Shown in pieces: positions 1 to 6,640 of a stretch of 64,000 nucleotides of DNA. The number at the start of each line of letters is the position of its first letter. Within the stretch, counting starts at the first letter, position 1. The position numbers and the translations under genes were made by a program. The notes under the pieces were generated by a model. That model saw nothing but the letters and a program-made list of their open reading frames with translations. It made no database searches and had not been told where the DNA came from. Origin of the DNA: Bin87 sp963663945 (GTDB lineage: Bacteria > Chloroflexota > Dehalococcoidia > Lucifugimonadales > UBA3495); contig OY760687.1 in NCBI GenBank assembly GCA_963663945.1, forward strand, positions 1,488,001-1,552,000. Reading direction: 5' to 3'.

Positions 1-19
1 GATGTATAAACTCGAACAT
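1..19 (-). CDS. Possible 5' end of a divergent gene (partial)
   Basis: The bottom strand has an ATG at 19 with an AGGAGA ribosome-binding site at 27-32, seven bases upstream. The frame is open to the window edge and starts MFEFIH. A second in-frame ATG lies at 25, but it sits too close to the binding site. Only six codons are visible, so no function can be given. It would be divergent from the S51 peptidase gene. Confidence 0.35.
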
Positions 20-69
20 CGCCATTTCTCCTGGAGCATGAATTAGGCTGGGAGCGGAGGGGCACAAAG

Positions 70-780
70 GTGTCGAAGCGGATTTTGTTGGTCGGGGGTG
101 ACGAGTTCCGGGCGTCCTGCGCCGGCATGGACCGTCACGTCCTCGAGGCTACCGGAGAGGCGAACCCCCGTGTCGCCATCGTACCAACGGCTGCCGCCTT
201 TGAGAACCCCGGTCTCGCGGCCAGCAACGGCGTGCGTCACTTCACCGGCTTGGGCGCCTCGGCGTACGGTCTGGATGTTGTCCGCCGCGAAGACGCCGAA
301 AACCCGCGCATCGTGGCTCAGCTGGACGGCGCGCACGTCATCTACTTCACCGGCGGCAGTCCCGAGCACCTGCACTCCGTGCTGGCGGGGTCACCCCTCC
401 TTGCTGCCGTCAACGCGGCCTGTGACGCCGGTGCCATCTGGGCCGGCTCCAGCGCCGGCGCAATGGTGTTGGGCTCGGCGATGCGCCGTCCGTCCTCCGG
501 CTCCCCAGTTTCACCGGCATTGGATATTGTGCCCAACGTGATGGTCATGCCTCACCACGAGCGCAGCGACCCTAACGCGGTGGTCGAGCAGTTGTCGGGA
601 TCAGAGACTTTCGGACTATGCGCGCTGGGGGTCGATGGCGGTTCTGGCGTTCTGCTGGAGCCTGACGGCGCCACCGCCCTGGGATCCGGCAACGTAACCG
701 TCTACCGATCCGGCGAATGGCGCAGGTACGCCGCGGGGGAAAAGGTGCCTGACCTGACGGTCAACGGCCCGGCATCCTAG
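70..780 (+). CDS. Peptidase S51 / cyanophycinase-like protein
   Basis: A 236-residue protein of the S51 serine peptidase family, which includes cyanophycinase and dipeptidase E and cleaves aspartyl or related peptide bonds. The nucleophile elbow GSSAG lies at 126-130, with Ser128 as predicted nucleophile. The preceding YFTGGSPEH segment is the usual family loop. The start is GTG at 70 behind GGGAGCGGAGG. No signal peptide is visible, so it should be cytoplasmic. No cyanophycin synthetase is in the window, so the substrate is unknown. A dipeptidase-like role is as likely as cyanophycin breakdown. Confidence 0.8.
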   Translation: MSKRILLVGGDEFRASCAGMDRHVLEATGEANPRVAIVPTAAAFENPGLAASNGVRHFTGLGASAYGLDVVRREDAENPRIVAQLDGAHVIYFTGGSPEHLHSVLAGSPLLAAVNAACDAGAIWAGSSAGAMVLGSAMRRPSSGSPVSPALDIVPNVMVMPHHERSDPNAVVEQLSGSETFGLCALGVDGGSGVLLEPDGATALGSGNVTVYRSGEWRRYAAGEKVPDLTVNGPAS

Positions 781-1400
781 CCTCGCCGGGACCGCAATTC
801 CTCCCACACTGCGTTGGGTGACACGCCAGCGGAGGCCATCAGCGTCAAGGTGTGGTACAGCAGGTCCGCGATCTCGGCCGGCAGGTTTTCCGTTTCCCCG
901 GTTGCCGCCGCCAGTGCGGCCTCTCCGGCTTCTTCGATCACCTTCTGCCCCACCCTGCTCGTGCCTTCCGCCAGCAGGTGGGCGGTGTAGCTGCCCTCGG
1001 GCATCTCCCGCTGCCGGTCCTTGATGACCGCGAACAACTCGTCGAGCACGCGCGGGCCGCCCTCAGTGCTCGTGTACTCCTCGGGTAGGTCATCCATCCG
1101 GGTATAGAAGCACGACACTTCCCCGGTGTGGCAGGCCGGTCCGTCTGGCTCCACCTTGAGCAGGATGGTGTCGGAGTCGCAGTCGACGTACCATTCGCGC
1201 AGGTTCAGGTAATTCCCGGACACCTCGCCCTTGTGCCACAGGTCTTCCTGGCTGCGGCTGTAGAACCACACCTGGGTGCCTTCCACCGTCCGTTTGAGCG
1301 AGCCGGGGTTCATGTATCCCAGCATCAGCACCTGGCCGGTGTTGATGTCCTGCGCGATTGCGGGTACCAACCCTCTGTCGTCCAGTTTCACTTCGCTCAT
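777..1400 (-). CDS. hisI: HisIE: phosphoribosyl-AMP cyclohydrolase / phosphoribosyl-ATP pyrophosphatase
   Basis: A bifunctional histidine biosynthesis enzyme of about 207 residues. It hydrolyses phosphoribosyl-ATP to PR-AMP (HisE half, from about 115) and opens the purine ring (HisI half, about 1-105). HisI motifs are present: DCDSDT at 73-78 and HTGEVSCFY near 91-99, with metal-binding cysteines at about 74, 90 and 97. The HisE half has the EEAGE motif. Two adjacent ATGs occur at 1403 and 1400. The second is preferred because GGAGG sits five bases upstream. It is the last gene of the leftward hisF-HAD-hisIE operon, 22 bases after the HAD gene. Confidence 0.93.
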   Translation of the reverse strand: MSEVKLDDRGLVPAIAQDINTGQVLMLGYMNPGSLKRTVEGTQVWFYSRSQEDLWHKGEVSGNYLNLREWYVDCDSDTILLKVEPDGPACHTGEVSCFYTRMDDLPEEYTSTEGGPRVLDELFAVIKDRQREMPEGSYTAHLLAEGTSRVGQKVIEEAGEAALAAATGETENLPAEIADLLYHTLTLMASAGVSPNAVWEELRSRRG

Positions 1401-1422
1401 CATGTCCTCCGTCGGGTCGCGG

Positions 1423-2124
1423 CTATCCCAGTTTGTCCAGGACGGCGGGCAATTCCAGCAGGTCGCGGATCTCAGCGTCCGGGATGGGCAGGTCCGGGTC
1501 CGTTGGTCGATCAAAGCGGTTGATCCAAATCGCGGTCATGCCCACCGACCGCGAGCCCATCACATCCTCGAACTGCCGGTCGCCGACGTAGGCGCATTCC
1601 GCGGGCCGCACCCCGAGCCGATCCACCGCCGCGTCGAAGAGCCGCCGGTCCGGCTTGTAGCATCGCAGGGCCTCGGACGATATGACCGCTCCCAGGCGAA
1701 CCGGTATGCGGCCGACGACGGGATCCAGATATGCGTCGTCGGCATTGGATATCACCGCCAGTTGCCGGGTTTGGCCCAGGATGGACAACGCTTCGACCGA
1801 ATCCGGGAACAGCGGGCGCGCGCCCAGGTCGTCAATCGATCTCTGGGAAGCCGCCCTGGCATCCCCGGTCAGGTTCAGCTCCTTGAACGCTTCGGCGAAG
1901 GCGTGGGCCCACCCGTCCAGGTATGACTCGAACGGAGCCCCCGGCGCGGTTCGCCGGTCCCGGAAATTGCCGGCGCCATAGTCCCATGCGTGTCTCAACT
2001 CTTCCGGAGTGGTTTCCAGCCCTTGCTCCGTGATGATGGCCTCGAAGGTTTGACGCCAGAGATCGGTGCCATCCTGCGCTATCGTATTGAACATGTCGAA
2101 GATTACGGTGGTGATAGCGCTCAT
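1423..2124 (-). CDS. HAD-superfamily hydrolase in the his operon
   Basis: A 233-residue HAD hydrolase. Motif I is FDMFNT with nucleophile Asp10. Motif II is AVISNAD, motif III is the lysine in CYKPDRR, and motif IV is GDRQFED. A cap domain lies between motifs I and II. The residue two after Asp10 is Phe, not the Asp normally used as acid/base by HAD phosphatases, so it resembles the haloacid-dehalogenase-type branch. It lies between hisF and hisIE, so a histidinol-phosphatase role is tempting but is not supported by motif I. The start ATG follows AGGAAAGGAACCTG. Confidence 0.85.
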   Translation of the reverse strand: MSAITTVIFDMFNTIAQDGTDLWRQTFEAIITEQGLETTPEELRHAWDYGAGNFRDRRTAPGAPFESYLDGWAHAFAEAFKELNLTGDARAASQRSIDDLGARPLFPDSVEALSILGQTRQLAVISNADDAYLDPVVGRIPVRLGAVISSEALRCYKPDRRLFDAAVDRLGVRPAECAYVGDRQFEDVMGSRSVGMTAIWINRFDRPTDPDLPIPDAEIRDLLELPAVLDKLG

Positions 2125-2154
2125 CAGGTTCCTTTCCTGGTGGATTGGTCGAGA

Positions 2155-2964
2155 CTAGATCCGCATCGGGACGCCGCAGGCCGCCAGGTATTCCTTGGCC
2201 TGGGCGATCGAATAGGTGCCGAAGTGGAAGATGCTGGCCGCGAGCACCGCGTCCGCCTCGCCGGCGGTGAAGGCGTCGTGCAGGTGTTCCAGGGTACCGG
2301 CGCCCCCGCTGGCGATCACGGGAACCGGAACCGCCCGGGATATGGCGCGGGTCAGCGGCAGGTCGTACCCGTCCTGCTGGCCGTCTTCGTCCATGCTGGT
2401 CAGCAGGATTTCCCCTGAGCCCAGGGCAACCGTTCGCTCAGCCCACTTGACGGCGTCCAGGCCGGTTGGGTTCCTCCCGCCGTGGGTGAAGACCTGCCAC
2501 CCGGAGCCGGCGTCCACGGCAAGGGAAAGGTCTTTCGGAACCGGGAACTCTTCTCCCGGAGCCACCCGGCGAGCGTCGATGGCCGTGACGATGCACTGGC
2601 TGCCGAATTGCGCCGCGCCTTCTGAAACCAGTTCGGGCGTGTTGATCGCCGCGGTGTTCACCGAGACCTTGTCCGCCCCGGCGTTCAGCATGCGGCGCAC
2701 GTCCTCGATGGACCGGATGCCGCCGCCCACGGTCAGCGGGATGAAGACCTGCTCGGAAACGCTGCGCACCACGTCGACCATGGTGTCGCGGGAATCGCTG
2801 CTGGCGGTGATGTCCAGGAAGACCAGTTCGTCGGCGCCTTCCTCATCGTAGCGCGCGGCGAGTTCTGCCGGGTCTCCCGCGTCGCGCAGGTTCACGAAAC
2901 TGGTGCCCTTAACGACGCGGCCGGCGTCAACGTCCAGGCAGGGTATGATGCGGCGGGTCAGCAC
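2155..2964 (-). CDS. hisF: Imidazole glycerol phosphate synthase subunit HisF
   Basis: The cyclase subunit of IGP synthase, which with HisH makes imidazole glycerol phosphate and AICAR. It is a (beta/alpha)8 barrel of 269 residues, slightly longer than the usual 250-258. The N-terminal RRIIPCLDV segment carries catalytic Asp11, and AIDARR carries the second catalytic Asp. Phosphate-binding GG loops are present (TVGGGIRS, ASGGAG). The GTG at 2964 is chosen because homology begins there; upstream in-frame sequence does not look like HisF. It is first in the leftward operon with the HAD gene and hisIE. No hisH is in the window. Confidence 0.93.
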   Translation of the reverse strand: MLTRRIIPCLDVDAGRVVKGTSFVNLRDAGDPAELAARYDEEGADELVFLDITASSDSRDTMVDVVRSVSEQVFIPLTVGGGIRSIEDVRRMLNAGADKVSVNTAAINTPELVSEGAAQFGSQCIVTAIDARRVAPGEEFPVPKDLSLAVDAGSGWQVFTHGGRNPTGLDAVKWAERTVALGSGEILLTSMDEDGQQDGYDLPLTRAISRAVPVPVIASGGAGTLEHLHDAFTAGEADAVLAASIFHFGTYSIAQAKEYLAACGVPMRI

Positions 2965-3000
2965 AGCAGGGGCAAAGTTTACACGGCGAATTGCCGAAAC

Positions 3001-3009
3001 AGTATAGCA
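3001..3009 (-). promoter_or_regulatory. Extended -10 promoter for the hisF operon
   Basis: The bottom strand reads TGCTATACT, an extended -10 element with no clear -35. Transcription would start near 2994, about 30 bases before the hisF GTG. Confidence 0.5.
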
Positions 3010-3051
3010 CCCGCCGCTATTGCCGCCGGTTCGCGTCCGTGTCCGAAATTG

Positions 3052-3081
3052 TTGCCGGGCACAGGGCGGGCATCTATGATG
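3052..3081 (+). promoter_or_regulatory. Sigma70-type promoter for the HbpS-like gene
   Basis: TTGCCG (3052-3057) and TATGAT (3076-3081) are separated by 18 bases, followed by AGGAGG and the ATG at 3129. It is divergent from the hisF promoter. Confidence 0.5.
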
Positions 3082-3128
3082 GGTGACTGAACAACGGCCA
3101 CAGGCCGATTGAGAACAGGAGGCTACAC

Positions 3129-3524
3129 ATGGCATTGACACTCGCGGACAGCAACCGGATTATGGCGGCGGCCATCGCCCAGGCCAACGAACTGAACATC
3201 AAGATCAGCGTAGCCGTGGTCGATCCCGGTGGCCGGCTCATCGGCCTGCAGCGCATGGACGGGGCGATCTGGGCCTCAGCCTATGGCTGCCAGGGCAAGG
3301 CGGTCGCGTCGGCGGCCTTCGGACGACCCAGCGGCGAGATGCAGGACCGGGCCACGGCTCCCACGCCGGCCGGCATCCGGGAGCGCTCCGGATCCGAGAT
3401 GATTTTCGGCCAGGGCGCGGTTCCCATCGTGCAGGACGGCGCTGTAGTCGGAGCCTGCGGCGTCGGCGGCGGCACCAGCCAGGAAGACGAGCAATGCGCG
3501 GCGGCCGGCGCCGCTGCACTGTAA
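3129..3524 (+). CDS. GlcG/HbpS family (DUF336) heme-binding-like protein
   Basis: A 131-residue protein of the GlcG/HbpS family, named for the glycolate-operon protein GlcG and the heme-binding protein HbpS. Family features are the SVAVVDPGGRLIGL strand near 27-40, the central GCQGKAVASAAFGRPS segment and the C-terminal VVGACGVGGGTSQEDEQCA segment. No signal peptide is present, so it is probably cytoplasmic. It is monocistronic: it has its own promoter and AGGAGG site, and a strong hairpin follows 11 bases after the stop. The ligand cannot be told from sequence. Confidence 0.82.
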   Translation: MALTLADSNRIMAAAIAQANELNIKISVAVVDPGGRLIGLQRMDGAIWASAYGCQGKAVASAAFGRPSGEMQDRATAPTPAGIRERSGSEMIFGQGAVPIVQDGAVVGACGVGGGTSQEDEQCAAAGAAAL

Positions 3525-3535
3525 CGGCACGCGTT

Positions 3536-3591
3536 CACAGGAATCCAAAGGGCGGTTCGCGCTGAAGCGAACCGCCCTTTGGATTCCTGTG
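3536..3591. terminator. Perfect 25-bp inverted repeat, likely bidirectional terminator
   Basis: Arms 3536-3560 and 3567-3591 are exact reverse complements with a six-base loop (GCTGAA). The element lies between two convergent genes, so it can end transcription from both sides. AAAGGGCGG on one side and CCGCCCTTT on the other are internal to the stem, so no separate T-tract is needed on either strand. The stem is unusually long. Confidence 0.8.
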
Positions 3592-3611
3592 GTCCGGATT
3601 CGGCCAACCGG

Positions 3612-3977
3612 TCAGTCGAGCAGGGGTTCTAGTGTCGCCACAAATCGGCGTACTTGGGAAAGTCCTTGCCTGACCATCTGTTCGGTCTGCCAACCCTCGT
3701 AAAAGTTGGTGTGAAGCGAGGAAGCCGCATGGAAATCGGCGAATATTTCGCTGTCCTGTATTTCCCTGGCGAGAGAATCGACCGCCGCGAAAAGGTCGTC
3801 GTGCCGACGATGCTCCCAACCTCGTTTCTCAGCCACCGCTTTGACAACTTGTGCAGCCGCCCCCCATCCCTTTTCGGACGCTTGTCGGAGATCTCCTTCA
3901 TCCAACTCCAGAAAGGCTTGGCCGAGAAAATCGGATGCCGCAGCCTGGTATTTCAAAATCTGCATCGGTTGCGCCAT
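3612..3977 (-). CDS. PaREP1-family HEPN-like protein
   Basis: A 121-residue all-helical protein resembling the PaREP1 family (HEPN-fold clan). Typical segments are EGDLRQASEKGWGAAAQVVKAVA near 26-48, EKRGWEHRRHDDL near 50-62 and SSLHTNFYEGW near 85-96. Family members are common in archaea and Chloroflexota and lack an assigned role. Some HEPN proteins are RNases paired with nucleotidyltransferases, but no such partner is adjacent; the only one in the window is near 13.5 kb. A second ATG at 3965 is also possible. Confidence 0.7.
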   Translation of the reverse strand: MAQPMQILKYQAAASDFLGQAFLELDEGDLRQASEKGWGAAAQVVKAVAEKRGWEHRRHDDLFAAVDSLAREIQDSEIFADFHAASSLHTNFYEGWQTEQMVRQGLSQVRRFVATLEPLLD

Positions 3978-4034
3978 GCTCCGCCAGTGATTTACCTGTA
4001 CCGATTGTACACTGAAACCGGGCAGTAATCGCGT

Positions 4035-4751
4035 TCATGGGACCAACGCCAGCACGGAAGCCGGGCTGCCGCTGCCGCCCACCAGAGGCAGGCGCCCGAT
4101 GACCAGAGTCGTACCCTTGGCTGGCAATTGGTCCAGGTTGTTCAGGCACTCCAACACCAGGGCGCCTCTGTTCAACGCTTCCCTGCTGGCCTTCAAATCC
4201 GGGTCTCTCCCGGCGTCGACGCCGTGGGTGTCGGTCCCGATGCCGGCCGCGCCTCGTTGCTCTATCAGGAATGACACCGCTTCCGGCGCGAACCCGGGTG
4301 TGTGCATCAATCCGTCAGAGCCCAGGTTGATGAAGCGTTCCGGTTCGTCCCAGTATCGCCGCCAGCCTGTCATCAGCAGGACGATGGACCCCGCCGCGAT
4401 TTTGCCGTGCCTCCGCTCGCACTCGGTAATATCGTCCACCGCCAAAGCGTGATCGGGATCGACCCCGACGCTGCTGCGTGAATCGACCACCACCGCTGGG
4501 GCAACCAGAGCCTCGGGCGCGATGCTGTCCGGCCCGGAACCCTGGTCAACAAGCGCTGAGGCTGACGAAATATGGGTGCCGCTGTGCTCTCCCATGCTGA
4601 ACCGGCGCAGGAAATAACCGTCAGACTGTATGGTGGCCGCAGTCTCGAACTCCACCGGAGGATCTCCAGGCCAGATCGGCATGCCGGGCCGGATCGGGTG
4701 CGTCAGGTCCACAATGCGGCGGAAGGCGACGGTACGCGTCGGTTCGTACAT
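4035..4751 (-). CDS. Cyclase-family protein (kynurenine formamidase-like) with altered metal motif
   Basis: A 238-residue protein of the cyclase family (PF04199), whose members are metal-dependent amidases and lactonases such as kynurenine formamidase and isatin hydrolase. It has IVDLTHPI at 13-20, MPIWPGDPP, TDTHGVD at 173-179 and Glu201 in LECLNNLD. The signature HxGTHxDxPxH reads HSGTHISSASA at 56-66: the two leading histidines remain, but the Asp position is Ser62 and the last His is Ala66. Activity may therefore be lost or changed. It follows the small gene ending at 4768 by 16 bases, probably as one transcript. Confidence 0.82.
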   Translation of the reverse strand: MYEPTRTVAFRRIVDLTHPIRPGMPIWPGDPPVEFETAATIQSDGYFLRRFSMGEHSGTHISSASALVDQGSGPDSIAPEALVAPAVVVDSRSSVGVDPDHALAVDDITECERRHGKIAAGSIVLLMTGWRRYWDEPERFINLGSDGLMHTPGFAPEAVSFLIEQRGAAGIGTDTHGVDAGRDPDLKASREALNRGALVLECLNNLDQLPAKGTTLVIGRLPLVGGSGSPASVLALVP

Positions 4752-4767
4752 GGCCGCAGCCTGGTCC

Positions 4768-5076
4768 TCAGGCCGCTGCCCGCAGCGTGCGGCGGACCGG
4801 CGGGGCGCTGGAGCCCGGCATGCCGGCGGGTATCATCGCTTCCATGTTGGCCAGGTGTTTGTCGACCCAGACCATGGCATCGGGGAAGCTGCGAGTGGCG
4901 CCGAGTTCGGTCAACTGGCCGAACTCGTTGCGGCCATAGATCACGTAGCAAATCGACGGTACCTCGCCGTGGATCAGGTATCCCCGGTAGGATATCCGGC
5001 GTCCGCCAGCCGGGATGCGAGACGTGGCGACGGCATGGGTGGCGTCGATGACGCTGTTGCGGTTGGAAGTGCTCAT
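4768..5076 (-). CDS. Small protein of unknown function, possibly SOS-regulated
   Basis: A 102-residue protein that I do not recognise. It has a central compact region (ISYRGYLIHGEVPSICYVIYGR) and a hydrophobic-aromatic motif (DAMVWVDKHLANME), and no signal or membrane segment. The ATG at 5076 is chosen because AGGAG lies ten bases upstream (5083-5087 on the plus numbering). The longer in-frame extension runs through the promoter and two LexA-like boxes. It heads a probable two-gene unit with the cyclase-family gene. Confidence 0.7.
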   Translation of the reverse strand: MSTSNRNSVIDATHAVATSRIPAGGRRISYRGYLIHGEVPSICYVIYGRNEFGQLTELGATRSFPDAMVWVDKHLANMEAMIPAGMPGSSAPPVRRTLRAAA

Positions 5077-5113
5077 TTCAACTCCTGCAGCGCTGGAGGC
5101 AGCGCATTTGTGT

Positions 5114-5127
5114 TGAGCACATGTTCT
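5114..5127 (-). promoter_or_regulatory. LexA-like box 2 (proximal)
   Basis: The bottom strand reads AGAACATGTGCTCA, matching the Gram-positive SOS consensus CGAACRNRYGTTYC at 11 of 14 positions. It overlaps the -10 element of the promoter for the gene starting at 5076. Confidence 0.4.
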
Positions 5128-5150
5128 AACAAACGTCTGTTCTATGTCAA
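5123..5150 (-). promoter_or_regulatory. Sigma70 promoter for 5076 gene
   Basis: On the bottom strand, TTGACA (5145-5150, perfect) is followed by 16 bases and TAGAAC (5123-5128). The predicted start of transcription is near 5116, about 40 bases before the ATG. Confidence 0.55.
5130..5143 (-). promoter_or_regulatory. LexA-like box 1 (spacer)
   Basis: The bottom strand reads AGAACAGACGTTTG, matching CGAACRNRYGTTYC at 12 of 14 positions with the full GAAC-N4-GTT core. It lies in the promoter spacer, 16 bases from the second box. Confidence 0.45.
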
Positions 5151-5211
5151 TGCTGTGGCTGTCAGATTTTCGGATGTGTGTTCCAATTGTTGCGGGGATA
5201 TGCAATGCAAA

Positions 5212-5233
5212 GGGCCGGCGATGCCGCCGGCCC
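5212..5233 (-). terminator. hisS terminator hairpin
   Basis: GGGCCGGCG and CGCCGGCCC form a nine-base-pair stem with a four-base loop. On the bottom strand it is followed by a short T-run (CTTTGCATT). It lies 24 bases past the hisS stop. Confidence 0.6.
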
Positions 5234-5257
5234 GTTTCGCGCGGTTGAGCCCGCCGG

Positions 5258-6517
5258 CTAACCCTCGTTGGCGTGCTGCAGGAACTGTTCAACGGATACC
5301 GTCTCCTGGCTGGACGTTGCCATGTCCCGCACTACCACGGTTCCATCGCGGACCTCATCGTCGCCGATGATCACGGTGGCCGCCATGCCCAGCGCGTTCG
5401 CCTGTCGCATCTGCCCGCGCAGAGCCCGGCCGCCGTTGGCCAGGATCGCGCCGACCCCGGCGTTGCGCATCCGGCTCGCCAGCCGAACGCCCTCGACGCG
5501 GGCGTCTTCGCCGATGGTCGCGATCAGATAGCGCGGTGATGGTTCATCCGGAACAGCGGTTTCGGCTCGTCGCAGGTTGAGCGCCAGCCGTTCGATGCCG
5601 CTGCCAAATCCGATGCCCGGCGTCTGCCTTCCGCCCAACTGCTCGATGAGCCCGTCGTAGCGCCCTCCGCCGCAGATCGTCGACTGGGCGCCTTCCACCG
5701 CTGGCTGGATCTCGAACACTGTGCGCGTGTAGTAGTCCAAACCTCGCACCAACCGGTGGTCAACCCGGTTGGGAATGCCCGCCGCGTCCAGGTAGGAACG
5801 CACCCGGTCCCAGTGAGTCTGGCAGTCTGCGCAGAGGCATTCCACCGATTTCGGGGCTTCTTCGCCCAGGGCGCGGCATGTCTCAACCTTGCAGTCCAAC
5901 AGCCTCAGCGGGTTGCGCTCCAGCCGTTGCCGGCAATCCGGACACAGGTTGGCAGTCTGGCCCTGGTAATAGGACTTCAGGGCCGCGATGTATTCCGGGC
6001 GGCATTGCCCGTCGCCGATGCTGTTGGTGAGCAGCGTGATGTCGGAGAGGCCAATGCCTTGGATAAACGTCCAGGCCAGCTCGATCACTTCAGCGTCCAC
6101 TGACGGGTCGCTGTCGCCGATCGCCTCCACGCCGAACTGGTGGTGCTGCCGGAACCGGCCGGCCTGCGGCCGTTCGTATCGGAACACCGGGCACAGGTAG
6201 TACATCCGCACCGGTTGCGCCTGGTTGTGCATCCCGTGCTCCAGGTAGGCGCGGCACACCGGGGCAGTGCCCTCCGCCCGCAGGGTCAGGTGATCCCCGC
6301 CCCGGTCTTCGAAGACGTACATCTCTTTTTCGACGATGTCCGTGCCTTCGCCCACACCGCGCACGAAAAGCCCGGCGTCCTCGAACATCGGGCTGTCGAT
6401 CCTGCCGTAGCCGAAGCGACGGGCCACGTCGGTGGCGTGGGACTCGATGTAGCGCCAGTACTTCTGCTCGTCGGGGAGGCGGTCGGCGGTGCCCCGTGGG
6501 GCCTGAAAAGTGGGCAT
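5258..6517 (-). CDS. hisS: Histidyl-tRNA synthetase
   Basis: A 419-residue class II synthetase that charges tRNA-His. Motif 2 is seen around RYERPQAGRFRQHHQF, the histidine-binding loops are LVRGLDYYTRTVFE and GGGRYDGL, and motif 3 is GIGFGSGIERL. A C-terminal anticodon-binding domain follows (about 325-419). A cysteine-containing insert (CPDC, CRAL, CLCADC) occurs near 190-235, as in many bacterial HisRS. Length is normal. The ATG at 6517 begins MPTFQAPRGT, the usual start of the family. It is far from the his operon and appears to have its own promoter and terminator. Confidence 0.96.
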   Translation of the reverse strand: MPTFQAPRGTADRLPDEQKYWRYIESHATDVARRFGYGRIDSPMFEDAGLFVRGVGEGTDIVEKEMYVFEDRGGDHLTLRAEGTAPVCRAYLEHGMHNQAQPVRMYYLCPVFRYERPQAGRFRQHHQFGVEAIGDSDPSVDAEVIELAWTFIQGIGLSDITLLTNSIGDGQCRPEYIAALKSYYQGQTANLCPDCRQRLERNPLRLLDCKVETCRALGEEAPKSVECLCADCQTHWDRVRSYLDAAGIPNRVDHRLVRGLDYYTRTVFEIQPAVEGAQSTICGGGRYDGLIEQLGGRQTPGIGFGSGIERLALNLRRAETAVPDEPSPRYLIATIGEDARVEGVRLASRMRNAGVGAILANGGRALRGQMRQANALGMAATVIIGDDEVRDGTVVVRDMATSSQETVSVEQFLQHANEG

Positions 6518-6576
6518 GGCGTTGTTACCGCTCCTTGTGCGTTGGCCGAACGAACCGGAATTCCTGTGCGGAATTC

Positions 6577-6585
6577 ATTCTATCA
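6577..6585 (-). promoter_or_regulatory. Extended -10 promoter for hisS
   Basis: The bottom strand reads TGATAGAAT about 60 bases before the hisS ATG. No clear -35 is seen. Confidence 0.4.
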
Positions 6586-6640
6586 CCGGCCTGCTTGCAC
6601 CGGCCTGCCTGAACCCGCGTGCGCTGACCTGGCGCGACCG

